A DNA stretch of 64,000 nt from Eretmocerus hayati. Its lineage: Eukaryota > Arthropoda > Insecta > Hymenoptera > Aphelinidae. Each line of letters opens with the position of its first letter. Position 1 is the stretch's first letter. The notes below the pieces were generated by a model, which saw only the letters and a list, made by a program, of their open reading frames with translations, searched no databases and had not been told where the DNA came from. This document shows, piece after piece, positions 28,478 to 42,029 of this stretch. A program made the translations under genes and the position numbers. The stretch is taken from assembly GCA_029851415.1 (NCBI GenBank), contig CM056742.1:85984748-86048747 (forward strand), written 5' to 3'.

Positions 28478-29941
28478 ATTCGCGCTCTTACGTCAGAACA
28501 ACTTGATGATTCGAATCCAATCAACTTCCTCGTAACGAAGCTTATTAAGGTCAATTGAATAGATGATGTTGCATGGAAAGTATCTGAGGAAGCGAGTCAA
28601 TCCACCGTGATCGAGTCTCAAAACGGATGTTAATGAAAAACAGTCAAAACCAAAACTCTCAAAATGCTCATTCCCTCTCCCTCTGAGTTTTCATTTTCGA
28701 GAACTTATTGGAGTATGAGGGACTAGAGAGAATATATATTGCAGGATTCCCGAATGAATTCTTTCACGTCCTTATAAGTCAAATACCAAAAACCGGTTAT
28801 ATTTCCTTTTGTCCTTCATGCCGCAATGAGTTCTCAAGAAAAATCCAGGAGAAAAGAAGTGTAATGAACTCAGTCAGGTATTGTATACATATATATGATT
28901 CATTGAACAAACGTAGAAATACAGCACCGGCTTAGAGCTGAACACGTGTGTATCTGAACGGTGAGCCACCTGGAACGTACGTAACGAGACGAATATTCGA
29001 GTGGTCACGCGCTCACTCACCCCTGACTCATACCAGCATACTACAGGTGTTACTACAATACATTACCAAGATGTACAGTTTGAGATTTCTGGTTTTGACT
29101 GTTTTCCATTAACCTTCAGGCTGCCGGCCTGGGTTACATATGAGCCACGGGAGACCTTGGATAATCCTCGTGACATATCGGATGTTTCTATGGATAAAAT
29201 TGGCCCTTCGGTGATACTAATTTTCTTAGAAAAAATGCCGTGAGTCTAGGGGTATATGTCAGTTTTGAGACTCAGTCACGGTGGATTGCCTCGCTATCTC
29301 GGATTTTTCCCATACAATATTATCCATTCGATCGCCCTGAAAAAGCTTCGTTGCGAAAGAGTTGATTGAGCTCGAAATATCACGTTTCTTCGATGTACGA
29401 GCGCGATTTCTTCGAAAAAAGACACGTTCCAGCTCTAATCGGAAAAATCCAAAATCTCTGAAACAAAGCGAAATTGAGCATTGAAAGAAAATCTGTGTCT
29501 CTATATTTCGTCTATAGAATCGTATATTTCATCGCCGTAGTGATCCAAGATTCGAAGTGGAATCCATTGCTCCGGAGAGCAATGTGCACGGCTATGGACG
29601 TGTCAGGGGTATAGCAGGAGTTAAAGTGATACATGCATAGATAACTGATTTATATATAAGCAAGGGAGCCAAGCTCTTTGTTAGCGACAAGCCCCTCCAT
29701 GATGATGAACAGTCGCGGAAGAGTACGTTATCAACTATAGATACGGCGCAAAGGAAGCACTGTCATCTTCTCGCACCCCGAGTTTTTGCGCGAGCTTTAC
29801 TCCCAGAGCTCCTCCTTACCCAGTTATCATAGCTGTAGAATCTAGGCGCACCCCGCGTCGTGTGAACGCATTATGAGTCTCTCTCCAAAATTAACATTCA
29901 CCTTTCGTTCAATAAACCTCATCAAATAAATCGACGGAGCT
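28478..29941. other. Inter-element region with a ~710 bp inverted-repeat-bounded segment
   Basis: About 39 bp near 28590-28628 (…CAATCCACCGTGATCGAG…) and 29262-29302 are inverted copies of each other, bounding a possible small element at 28590-29302. No coding gene was recognised here. Bases 29303-29941 hold nothing I can name. Confidence 0.5.
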
Positions 29942-31699
29942 ATATATACTAGGGTCACAATTATTTCCCAATTTTTGGATTTCCTACGGGCACGCGCGGA
30001 AATCTGAAATTTAGGGTGAGAAAAGATGAAGGCAGTTTCTTGGGATGTTTAGAGATAGCCCTTATAGTCCCCGTCTCGACCTACTTTTCTGGTTTTAAAC
30101 CTTCAACGACCAAAATAATACACTCATGACATCTTTTGGAGGCTCGTTTTTGAGTACAAAGAAGCCCTCGAAAAAAATTTTTGATGCATGAAATCGACGT
30201 AGAATTGTCTGAATTTTCGAAATATGTGATGAGAAATCCCGTTCTAGACGATTCTGGAAAGCTACTCTCAGTTTTTGCGAGGAAAGACAAACTTTTTCCA
30301 CTTAAACCGTGTTTAAACGGCATATTGACACCCAGAATCGACTAGTACGCCTCCGGAACGTGAAAAAAACGTGTCTTCGGGTCCTGAACCACGAAATTCA
30401 TGGGTCTGGGGAGTTTTAAAAGACAAATCTGGGCCTAAGGTATCGACCAAAACGAAACAAAGTTGGTGTAACGGCTTCTCATCGTCATTGAGACCTCTCA
30501 CCACGTTCGATCTCAATTCTGAGCATCAAATAGCTTCTGAGGAAATATCATACGATATGTGTTCGACGTAAAATTGGCTGCTTTTTTTTAGATTCCGTAA
30601 TCCGAATTGGAATCAGATGGCGTTTGGAGCGAGAAAACCCGAGTTCTCATTAGAACATACCAGCTCCATCTCGAATCCCGGTCTTCTCGGTCCCAGATTC
30701 GTGTTTTAAAATAATTCTGATCCATAGATTTTGTAGTTTGAGACCCAATCAAACGTTTTTTTCAGCTACCAGAGTCGTATCTATTGATCTTGTGTGTCAG
30801 AATCCTACTTGAGCGCGATTTCGAATGGAAAAAGTCGTCTTCTTCTGCGAAAAATGTAATCTAGCTCTGCGCGATTGCCTTAAGGCGAGGCCGTAGTCTG
30901 CGGCCATCTTGAAAAAGCTAGGGAGATTGACCGAATCCGTTCTGTGAATATCTCGAGTTTTACTTAACCAAATCCCTTCATATTTTGTATGCGTCAACAA
31001 AATGCATGTAAGAATTGCGCTATGGAGCGAAATCCCACAAAAGTGGAGAAAGAAACTTCCATGATAAGCGCTGGACAGATGTCGTCTGCTCCTGTGATAA
31101 AGCATGCTGTTATACTTCATTCTATAATTTTGTGATCAGCTCGTTTTTTCTCACTTTCACTCCATAGCGCAATTCTCTCAAGTTCGTAGATGATAGTAAG
31201 ACCCTTATTTGTTGATAATTCTCTATAAAACTTGAGATAAATCCAGAACGGCGATGAGTTATACACGATGACAGCCATAATTTTATGTTTCTTCAAAGTG
31301 GTCAGACTGATCAGCGAGCGCGAGGCGGGACATGCAGCAGCAAGACCATCTGCTTCGATCATGCACGTTCCCGTGTGTTGTCATCGCTCATCGCGGATGA
31401 GATATGTTGTGAGACTTGTAAGCCGCGACTTCCCCGTGGAAAGCGACGGCCCAGGTGATGACATTATATGTCATCATCGACCGGACCCGGGTCCTTTGTC
31501 GCGCGAGTTTTCTGCGATCAGGCATGGTGGTGAATCTGATAGCCGTCCGCTGCGACATGCATCTTTTTGCATCTATTGGCAGAGAGCTCAGTGCAACATC
31601 AACTTTGCAAATTTGCAGGCACGAGCCCTTGAACAAATATAAAATGTAAGTTTTTTTGTTTGCAGTTCTGATCATTCTGATTGATTCTAACGAAGGTTT

Positions 31700-33060
31700 C
31701 AGTTTCAATACCCTAGAATACTTGGTGAAAATAACGTATCCGGGTCACTTTGAAAGATAAAGTTAGTCTAGGAATATTGAATTGGAGTTCAAATCATGTC
31801 TGCTAAGATCCCTGCATTTCAGAGGGATAATTTCATGTTCAGTTATTTGAATCCGTTGGGAATTACTTGAGTTCTAAAGGTTTTGTGACCAAAAGTTAGA
31901 AAGTTAGCTCATGAATTTTGTTATCCTCAAGATGTATTGAACAAATACTGAATGTAACTGTTCTGTTTGGGCCTCTAAACCAGTTTTAGTTATTCTAATG
32001 ATTCTAGTCAAGATTCCAGTTTCAATACCCTAAAATACTTGGTGAAAATAACGTATCCGGGTCACTTTGAGAGATAAAGTCAGTCTTGGAATATTGAATT
32101 GGGGTTCAAATCATGTCTGCTAAGATCCCTGCATTTCAGAGGGATAATTTCATGTTCAGTTATTTGAATCCGTTGGGAATTACTTGAGTTCTAAAGGTTT
32201 CGTGAAGGAAATTTGGAAAGTTAGCTCATGAATTTTGTTGTCCTCAAGATGTATTGAACAAATACTGAATGTAACTGTTCTGTTTGGGCCTCTAAACCAG
32301 TTCTAGTTATTCCAATGATTCTAGTCAAGATTCCAGTTTCAATACCCTAAAATACTTGGTGGATATAACGTATCCGGGTCACTTTGAGAGATAAAGTCAG
32401 TCTTGGAATATTCAATTGGAGTTCAAATCATGTCTGCTAAGATCCCTGCATTTCAGAGGGATAATTCCATGTTCAGTTATTTGAATCCGTTGGGATTTAC
32501 TTGAGTTCTAAAGGTTTCGTGAAGAAAATTTGGAAAGTTAGCTCATGAATTTTGTTATCCTCAAGATGTATTGAACAAACACTGAATGTAACTGTTCTGT
32601 TTGGGCCTCTAAACCAGTTCTGGTTATTCTAATGATTCTAATCAAGGTTCCAATTTCAATATCCTAGAATACTTGGTGAAAATGGCGCATACAGGTCATT
32701 TTGAGAGACAAAGTCAGTCTTGGAATATTGAATTGGAGTTCATATCATATCTGCTAAGATCCCTATATTTCAGAGGGATAATTTCATGTTCAGTTATTTG
32801 AATCCGTTGAAATTTGATTGAGTTCTAAAGGTTTTGTGACCAAAAGTTAGAAAGTTAGTCTGTGAATTTTATTGTACTCAAGATGAATTAAACAAATACA
32901 GAATGTAAGTATTTTGTTTGGACCTCTGAACCAGTTCTGATCATTCTAATGGTTTTAATCAAGGTTCCAGTTTCAATATCTCAGAATACTTGGTCAAAAT
33001 GACGCATACGGGTCATTTCCAGAGATAAAGTCAGTCTTGGAATATTGAATTGGAGTTCAA
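31700..33060. repeat. Tandem repeats of ~316 bp, about four and a half copies
   Basis: The phrase TTTCAATACCCTAGAATACT and close variants recur at about 31703, 32017, 32336, 32654 and 32971. Other marks such as AAGATCCCTGCATTTCAGAG recur with the same spacing. Inner copies are nearly identical, outer ones more diverged. No protein frame is conserved between units. Confidence 0.9.
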
Positions 33061-33403
33061 ATCATGCTTGCAAAGATCCCTGTATTTCAGAGGGATGATT
33101 CCATATCCAAACTTTGGGATCAGTTGAGAATTGATAAATTTGTATTTTCTGAAGTTTTCCTAAAACTGAAAATTGGGGTCTCTGATAATACTTATTTTTC
33201 AAAAGTTCATGATCAGTGGCTTTCTATCCATTCAAATTTAATTATCAAGAGAATTGAATTGCATCTAATTGCATCTGTGGTTTCCACTATAAGTACACAT
33301 TATTCCCAAGGCCCCTAATGTATGTGAGAGGGGCACAATGTCAAGACCTCTGATATTAGTGTGCGAGAGGGGTACAATAATATATACATAGCATAGACAT
33401 AAA

Positions 33404-33410
<7 letters not shown>

Positions 33411-33450
<40 letters not shown>
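33411..33450. repeat. (AT)n microsatellite
   Basis: About 20 TA dinucleotides, close to the right end of the TTAA-flanked element, with a short TG tract nearby. Confidence 0.9.
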
Positions 33451-33454
<4 letters not shown>

Positions 33455-36120
33455 CCTTTGTAAACAGTGTTGTTGTGTGTGTGTGTATTCACACATACAT
33501 ATACATCAACAATCAGTATGTTTACAAAGGTTAGAGTGTGCGGGTGGTGACACGCCTGCTGATCATCACTGAGATATGATGATCGCAGGGGTGCCACCGT
33601 AAGTTACTACGGCTGTTCCGATATGGCGGCAGACTACGGCCTCGCCTTAATCGGAACTTTTTATCTCATATTATAAAAGTTCAGACAGTTTTACGTCACC
33701 ACACGTATCGAAAATTTTTCCCGAGAGCTCTCCTGTAATCAGAAATGAGCCTTAAAATGATGTCATGAGTGTGTTATTCTGGTCGTTAGTGGGTTATATG
33801 CCATTTTTAGTTTTTTGGTCAAATTGCTGGTCACTCCGCCGGCTTCCTCCGACATTTCCTGGAGACTTTTGAGAAGATCATACCCGAAGTAAAATTTGAA
33901 GAGGAATGATACAATGGAATCATTCATCAACAGCTACGAGTTGGTCGACGTCCGGGAACACCAAATTCACATGTTGTATGAGAAAAAATTATATGATTTC
34001 TCATTTTTGGCTGCACGCTACTATCTCACAACAAGATGAAAAGTCGTGATTCGGTGAGGGACGTGGTTGACGACACGATGAAACACTATTCTCCTGAATT
34101 CGATATTATCCAGACTTAATGGAACAGAGATTCGCCGAAAGAATCAAAACTTGGTATTTTCAAAACAACTCGTTCTTATTTTACCTCGAATTTCGAGCAG
34201 AAATCTCATCACGGTAACTCGGAATACCTTCAATTCATCTGTTCCCCAGGTCATATCCAACCGGGAATGCCATCATCTGTTACTACTACCCCCCCCCCCC
34301 CTTGCCATCTAATCACAGCGAATTTCATTTGAAACATATCGATCATCCGTCTATTTGAAATCAATGTGATGCAGGGGGGGTAGTCACTGCGAATTATCTC
34401 TCCGCATTTTTATCATGAATGGAGAAATTCTGTTTCACACGCAGAACTCGATAACAGATAACACTTGGTTTCAGCTGTTCTCAAATCACCGCCTATATCG
34501 GTTTTTGGTTATTCGAAAGCCACGATCCTCACATCTCCTTGATCATAGGCTACATTATTGAGCATGATTTCGACTTGCTCCAAGCGTCAAATCTCATAAA
34601 CCGAGATTTTCATGGTAAATCGATAGTCCAAATCATAATAACAACAGCAATTTTCTCGTTTACGGCGTGAATCGTGTTTCCCGAAGATTGTGACTCCCGA
34701 ATCTCGCGGCACGCTCCACCCTGCTTGTGTTTGATAAACTTTCCCACTCTCAATCAAAACATACTTCATTATCGAAACACAGCCTGTCAATATTCTGTGC
34801 GATGTATAAGAATTCTACAGTCCAAGATTGCGAAGGCGCGAATGGAATTCGTTTTTATCAATAAAATAGCAGTCGACAATACCGACAGCACAACTTCGTG
34901 TTACTGGGTTACTGCAAGCACCGCAGTTATATCTTCGAATTTTACCTGGGGTATGATCTTCTCAAATTTCTTCAGAAAATGTCGGAGACTGCCGTTGAAG
35001 TGACCAGCAATTTGACCGAGGAACTAGAAATGGCGGTTACCCCATTCACGATCAGAATACGACCAGAATGATACGCTTATGACATCTTCTTGAGGCTCAC
35101 TCCTGGGTACAGAAAAGCACTCGGAGAGAATTTTCGATAGATGTAATCAACGTAAGATTGTCTGAACTTTTAGAATATGAGATGAAAAGATCGATTGAGG
35201 CGAACGCGGAGAGCTAGATTACCATTCAAAATGGCGCTTAAACGGCATTTTGACACGAAAATCGATAGATACGACTCTGATAGCTGGAAAAATGGTTTTA
35301 TTGGGTCTTAAACCACAGAATCTATGGGTCAGAAACATTGTAAAAGACGAATCTGGGACCGAGAAGACCGGGATTCGGATGAAGCTGGTATGTTCTGATG
35401 AGAACTCGGGTTTTCTCGCTTCAAACGCCATCTGATACCAATTCTGATTACGGAATCTAAAAAAACAGCCCATTTTACGTCGAAACCATGTCTTATGATA
35501 TTTTCTCAGAAGCTATTTGATGCTCAGAATTGAGATCGAACGTGGTGAGAGGTCTTAATGACGATGAGAAGCCGTTACACCAACTTTATTTCGTTTTGGT
35601 CGATACCTTGGGCCCAGATTCGTCTTTTAAAACTCCCCAGACCCATGAATTTCGTGGTTTAGGACCCGAAGACACGTTTTTTTCACGTTCCGGAGGCGTA
35701 CTCGTCGATTTTGGGTGTCAATATGCCGTTTAAACACGGTTTAAGTGGAAAAAGTTTGTCTTTCCTCGCCAAAAACTGAGAGTAGCTCTTCAGGATCGTC
35801 TAGAACGGGATTTTTCCATCACATATTTCGAAAGTTCAGACAATTTTACGTCGATTTCATGCATCGAAAATTCTTTTCGAGGGCTTCTTTGTACTCAACA
35901 ACGAGCCTCAAAAAGATGCTAAGTGTATTCTTTTGGTCGTCAGAGGTTTAAACCAGAAAATTTTGAAATCAGAAAAAAAGGTCAAAATGGGCACTATGAG
36001 GGCTATCTCTGAAAATCCCAAAAAATTTCTTTCATCTTTCCTTACCCTAAATTTCAGATTTCCGCGCGTGCCCGTAGGAAATTCGAAAAATTGGAAAATA
36101 ATTGTCACCCTAATATATAC

Positions 36121-38598
36121 CAGTTGGCGTCGTTATCCACTCCCGCCCGCTGCTATTAGTGGAGACAGAGGGCAAACTAAACCCCAACAGCATTCAAATC
36201 TATCTACATGTAGTATCTCATGAAAAATCACCGGGGACCAAAATCATGATATAGAGTGCGGGGTCCTTTGGGGTGGAGCAGTTTGAGAGAGCAGTTTAAT
36301 GCAGACTTTGGTGATTTCTTGTAATTCAGTGCAAACACCACTTGTAATGCGCCAACCCCGTTTTGCCTTCCTAACATACTTTCCCAACTTTTGGAGTGAA
36401 TAGATTTGAGAATTCATTCTTGGATCGCATTCGAAAATCTTTGGTATCGTGAAGGTGAAGAAAGCATGACGAGGGAATTCGGACTCCCCGCCCAGAGATA
36501 AGTCTTCCCTCAGGGTAAACGAGGATATGAATGATAGATTCTGTTCCTCTTCGAATATTTTTCCAGAGATTCTTGGGAGAAGAGAAATCTAAGAACCAGC
36601 CTTGTTCCAAAGAACTCTTTACCACCACGTGGCATCCGTCCGAGCAGTCACCAAAGTGGCCACCCAGTTTTTCAAGTTTCCCCGCACAGCGACGAGCCCA
36701 TATCGCAGCTACTGGTCATTCAATGGAGTCGCGAAACATTCAATGGCCTTACTTCGATTTTCCACCGGGATATTGCACCTCGAGTCATCCTCCAGCACCC
36801 TCTGGATCTCAGGATCTTCGGGCAATTCTTCAATGTGACCACTCAATCTCGCACATTCCGGGAGTTCACCTGTCAAAAAGAGATTCTATGAATTCCGATG
36901 CACAGGCCGAGGTTTGGGATGACCAAAGATGAAAGTGCGGAATGAGGACCTGACGTATTCCGGAATGATACCACCAGAGAATGCCTACATGTCTGTCTCG
37001 GAACGTGTAATGAGGTGTCGGTGGCAGACGCAGCAAGCAATAATGGATATGATCATTTTTTCTACTATACCTCACACGATTCGTAGCAATCCTTGCCACA
37101 GATACTACCTCCCGTTACTATGGATGCAATCAGAATTCGGAGAGTGGCTCACTTTTCGAGTGACTTTTTTCGAAAAAGGTCATCGTTTCATGGACCTTGG
37201 TACATTCTTCGCACCGAATTTCCTCTACATAACTCTTCCGGAGTCAACTTCCAGTCACAGGGATATCATTCTCAAAGATAGATCTCATTCAAATCCTTCA
37301 CCCAGATCTTGTGTACAAGGATCCCAAGGACGAATTCTGCGAGGTGAGATTCACGGGTGAAAATAACTCGTGGAGATATGGAACTCGTGAGAGGACGAGT
37401 TACTAATCGTTTAGTATTGTGTTCTTTCGATCTAATATTTCTCTTTTGCCTAATTCCGGAATAATTCATAAGTACATACGAGAAATGATATTGATTATTG
37501 AGTTGGATACAGTATTGTGATATGATATGGAATATGAATCATGTTCCATCTTTGTATTTATCATGATCGGTCACTCGGTTCCTCATCATTGGAATTAATT
37601 CCGTATGGAGAACTGTAGAGCGTGGATTCTCCTACAGAATGGAATGAAATGAGACAGAAATAGGAATGAAAATGGAAGGTTTCGTGGATTTTCAGTACGT
37701 CACCACAATTCCACGCTAGCGTTTGCTCCTCAGGCAGTCGCACTCATCGCCGAATTCAATGCACGTAGTATCGTGCGCTGAATAAAACCTGATCAGAATC
37801 ATGATCATCAAGCTCCTTCGGCTAGGTGACGTCGGGGGCCAACCTCTACTCGGATCTCTTCAGCCCTCCTGAAGAGTCTGATCCGGTGAAGAAAGACGAA
37901 ACGCACCAACATCTAGCGTAGAGTCAAAATTTTCCGTTATTTATCTCATTTTCATGTATTTGAAAATTTCATCAAAATCCTCCAAGTCGCGACACCTGAA
38001 ACGCGAGATGCCTTGAAGGTACATAGATCGAATTGGAGTCGATCTATGTTACTCAATCAACAGAGCCATTGATTAGAAATCAGCTTGCATTAGCCGAGTC
38101 ATGTAATAATATGAACTGGAATTCCCGCGAGCGAAAAGAGTCTCTATCGTTCATATCGATCGGGACAAAAATTCATTCTTATTGACAGATTTGAAGCTTT
38201 TACGTATGCGCAGGATCCTCATATTCCTGCACGAATGCTTCAAATTTTGCTCCAAAATCCGGAATTTTTTGAAATTTACGTTTTTTGATATGAAGTGTTC
38301 GAAGAGCTGAGTTGGAGAGTACCGGAATTGGGATTCCAACCTCCGATCAAATTTCGTTCAATCGGCAACCAAATCACGTATCTATCGCTAGAATCTTGTA
38401 AATGGGTTCCCCGGGAATGTCGCGAGCATTTTCGATCGTACTCAGAAAGCTATTTCTCGACTGTTGCAACTTGTGCTCGCCTCCGGGAGTCCTCAATAAT
38501 TGATCCTAGCACGATTACGTCGACTAAACGGAGATAGGAGAGTGGAGATTGAAAATTTTGACCAATGCTAGGAGGAATGATCCAACTCAATCCTATCT
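36121..38598. other. No recognised gene
   Basis: Several overlapping open frames of 60-140 codons occur on both strands (for example 36531-36932 and 36929-37360, plus), but none shows a known motif and they overlap in ways typical of chance. I cannot assign this stretch; it may be decayed transposon sequence. Confidence 0.35.
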
Positions 38599-39793
38599 CT
38601 AGTAGAAATCGAATTAGTGTAAACCTACTTGAGACCAGGCCCCTACCAGTGTAGCCTGGTCGGGGCCCGGTCAGGGTGCTGACGCTTGTGATGATCATGG
38701 ACTGGCCGGATCGCATTGGTCTTGCTCACAAGGGTCGTCTACTCCCGTGCGGGCTGGGACCATGACATCTTGTTTTAACCGAGCGATTTGTTCTCAGAGC
38801 TCCTCACCTGTTTAACCCAATCAATCGCGCAAGTGTTATCTATCATCCAGCGAAGTGCAATACCACTGCCAGGGGAAACATGGGCTTGGAAGAATTATTG
38901 CCCCCTACGCGAATCCAGTCTCTTTGACGGTGTTCACTGTCTCGGGAAATTCCGCACAAGTAGGATTCCGCCATCGCTGAGGTTATGGATTAAGGGGAGC
39001 ATGCACTTTAGCCGAACTTGGGATCGTGGTTCTTAGGCCACTTTACCCCGTTGCTCGCGCGCGGGGAACCACGTGCAGGCGTGCATGCCGGGAGAACGCG
39101 ATCTCCCACAGAGCCGCGCTATTAGCATCGACTCCTCTTCAGCAACCGTTTGTCGTCATAGGCAATTGCCTCCGAATCCCGGCCTGGCACGATCCCGAAG
39201 GATCCCGGCGGTGGTTATCTGCATGATTGGAGTCGTGCATCATAGCGATCTCTAGTCGGTCGGCGACGCGTTACATCTTGTCCCTGCCACCACGAAGCGG
39301 TCTAGAGTATCACTTGACGAACAGAGGCTGTGTATTGCGCATAATCGCTCCTTAGCAAGGGACCGGATGGCATGAGTTAATTGTAGTTTTGCTGAGCCTG
39401 GGTATTTGTTGCGTTGGAAAACTTCGGTACATCTGATCGATTTTTTTGAGGTTTCCCCGCAGATTTTCCGATGAGATTCCAAACCGGTTACGTTATTTAT
39501 CCCTGTCAAGATTAGGGTAGCGAGCGTCAATATTACAGTGAGTGTCCAGGTCAGGATACATCGCCTCTTTTAAGCATTTATTAAGGTTAGAAAATCTTCT
39601 TACACTCTGCTTAGCGGGGTCACTTAATGAAAATAGAAGGATGGAAAATTCTCAAATGGTCTGCTGGACAATAATTGATATCCTTGATCATTGCAGTGAG
39701 TATTAAAATTATTTTAGTCCCATCAAAATATTTTTGTTTCTCTTTCATCGCTCAAATATCGCTATCTCATCACTGTTAAGAGGGAGATTTTGT

Positions 39794-42029
39794 ATGAAAA
39801 CTGACAGAAGAGATCGATCACAGAGTTTTGGAATGGAGGAAGACAAAGAGAAAAGGAAACGCTTCGAAGCTAACCTTCGCTAACGTAGACATCAATCTTC
39901 TAAAAAAGCAGAACCACCTCCAGGTAGTAATGTGAGTGATGGTGATGGTGACGACAATGGTGCTTCAGTATCTAGGCCAATAGTTCCTGATTCTCTGACC
40001 CAAATCTCAGTTACACCTGTCGAGAACGTTCCCCTTGCCAGTGATAGTAGTGACATGAAAGTTTCATCAGAGTCTGAAGATGAGCTTGTTCCTCAAAATG
40101 TGATTGACAAAGCTAGCATTCACTGTAATGAATATGTAGATCATGCAGGACCCTCATGTCCTGCACAAGGAGATATGAGTGATACCTCATCCGATGAATC
40201 AAGCAACTGTTTCTATGATACCTCGAGTCAAGATACTTCTGACTCTGATGTAGAAGAAACTAAATGTGGTGCTAAGGACAGTTCTGCTCCTTTTGGTGAG
40301 CAATTATTATTCTGGGCTTTGAAAAATAAAGTACGGCACACAATGCTGACAGAATTGCTGAAAATCTTGCAACCACGTTTCCCAGAGCTGCCTAAAACAG
40401 CCAAGACATTCTTACACAACAAACCCAGCCCTCAATACCAAATTAAAAAATTCATGCCTGGAGATGAAAGTGATAAATCAGAGTTTGTTTATTTTGAAAT
40501 TGAGGAACATTTTAAAAAAATTGTAAATCCCAACTTGCACCTGCATAGCATGATTATTTTCCTCATGTTCTTCATAGATGGTCTCCCTCTATTTAAATCA
40601 AGTCCCATATCATTTTGGCCCATACTTGGAAAAGTTATTTGTGAGTTGTATATAAACTTCTCAAGCTCTAGACGCTGCTATTCAACTTTAGACGCTGAAT
40701 AGCCCATTAGTGCTCAAAAGCGTCATTAAATAACCAAATAAAAAAAAGAAGGTAAGCCTAAGTCAGTGGATTTTTTCCTCCAAGTTTATCGTTCAACTCA
40801 ATCACTCACTGAAAAATGGTATAGAGATTGGAGGTAAAAAATTCAGTGTCAGATGTAAGTCTGACCTTTCATCTGTGACCACCCAGCTGAATCTTTCATG
40901 AAACAAACTCAAGGACATGCTGAATTATATGCACGTGAGCGCTGCCATCTTTCAGCAATCAGACAAGGACACAGGACAATATTTCCTGATCAAAAGGGGA
41001 AATCAGGGCAGATGCAACTTTCAGAAAGGAAATGCATCTTGGTCATCACAACTTGATATCACCTCTGGAAGAAATAGACCCTTGGGTTGATATGATCAAA
41101 ATGTTTGTAATTGAATCCATGCATGCTGGAACACTCGGTAACATGAAGAGGCTGCTCACAAAAATGTGAATCGGTGGAGAAAAAAAATGTCTGAAGTCAA
41201 CGCTCTCAAGCTAACAGTGAGGATGGCCAATCTTTCTCATCAAATTCCTTGGGAGTTTCGAAGGAAAACTAGATCCATCTCATTAACCCCTTATTGGACA
41301 GCTAATGAATATGATTTCTATTTGAAATATTGTGGACCCATGATGCTCGAAGGTTTGATAGATACCCATCTATTTCAACACTTCCTCCTTCTACACACCT
41401 CTTTCAGGATTATAAGCTGTCCCAAACTTCACAAAACTCATTTAGCTTTTGCTAGGAGTTACTTGGATTAATTTGTGAAGTCGGCTAGATTGCCAAACTA
41501 TTACTCAGATATGATGGCAACGATAAACATGCATGATCTCCTTCACATGCCTGATGATGTAGAAGAGATGGGCTGTGACATTACTCAATACACTGCATTC
41601 CCATTTGAGAATAATTTGGGAGTGACATTAAAGGGAGGTCTGAGGAGTGATAATAAACCCTTGGCTCAAATATGTCAACGCACAGCAGAACAAGATCTTT
41701 CAATTGAGAGGCCAGAAGTACCAGCCACTCATCGTATTCTGAAGATAGCAAAGAGGAGGGAGCGAAGAGTGATTACTAAACTCAAGTGTCGAGGCTTTGA
41801 GATGAGCTCATCGTATCCAAAAAATATTGGGCTCCTTGATAATGGTGATTTTATGAGAATCACTGAGATCTATCAAGAAGAGGGTGGTGATGTTAACAAG
41901 ATCTATTCAAAAGGAACTATCTTTGTTAAAAAAGCTCCAGCCTTGCTTATCCACCAAAATGCTTTGAGGTGTGGGATATGTTTGTTGTGGAAGAAAATTC
42001 AGCAGCAGCAGAAGAGAAATTCTCAATGA
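39794..42029 (+). pseudogene. Broken transposase
   Basis: Reading starts at the ATG at 39794, hits an in-frame TAA at 39881, and continues open to 40702. Residues there are acidic and Ser-rich, then reach ELLKILQPRFPELPKTAKTF, and end near FFIDGLPLFKSSPISFWPIL. A damaged stretch (40703-41165) keeps an ESMHAGTLGNMKRLL fragment. Frames 41166-41471 and 41475-42029 continue with IPWEFRRKTRSISLTPYW, HFLLLHTSFRIISCP and NMHDLLHMPDDVEEMG, then FPFENNLG. These blocks belong to a recurrent animal transposase family that I recall as CACTA/EnSpm-related, often annotated as uncharacterised. At least three breaks make it non-functional. Confidence 0.7.

Larger units (their letters stand above)
30884..33646. 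mobile_element. TTAA-flanked nested element (piggyBac/Kolobok-like, non-autonomous)
   Basis: TTAA at 30880-30883 and 33647-33650 flanks inverted ends GGCGAGGCCGTAGTCTGC. TTAA duplications with short inverted ends point to piggyBac or Kolobok superfamilies. No transposase is present. The interior contains ~316 bp tandem repeats (31700-33060) and an (AT)n microsatellite. It interrupts the left arm of the larger palindrome, so it inserted later. Confidence 0.85.
29950..36112. mobile_element. Long-TIR/palindromic DNA element with 8 bp target duplication
   Basis: Ends are TAGGGTCACAATTATTT at 29950 and the complement of TAGGGTGACAATTATTT ending at 36112. The octamer ATATATAC flanks both (29942-29949 and 36113-36120). 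The arms are complementary over their whole length: 29950-30880 plus 33651-about 34340 against about 34345-36112. The element is therefore one giant hairpin about 3.4 kb long, interrupted by a 2.8 kb TTAA element. An 8 bp duplication fits hAT or P-like superfamilies. No transposase frame is present, so it is non-autonomous. Confidence 0.85.

Noticed and set aside
31700..33060. CRISPR-like array (regular repeats)
   Set aside because: Units are ~316 bp tandem repeats without short unique spacers, in a eukaryotic transposon; it is not a CRISPR.
36371..37360. Overlapping 80-140 codon frames on both strands
   Set aside because: No motif, no splice or promoter context, and mutual overlap; treated as chance frames.
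38770..39540. Possible ribosomal RNA fragment, because of higher GC and rRNA-like words
   Set aside because: No conserved rRNA core segments could be matched on either strand, and the stretch lies inside the proposed transposon.
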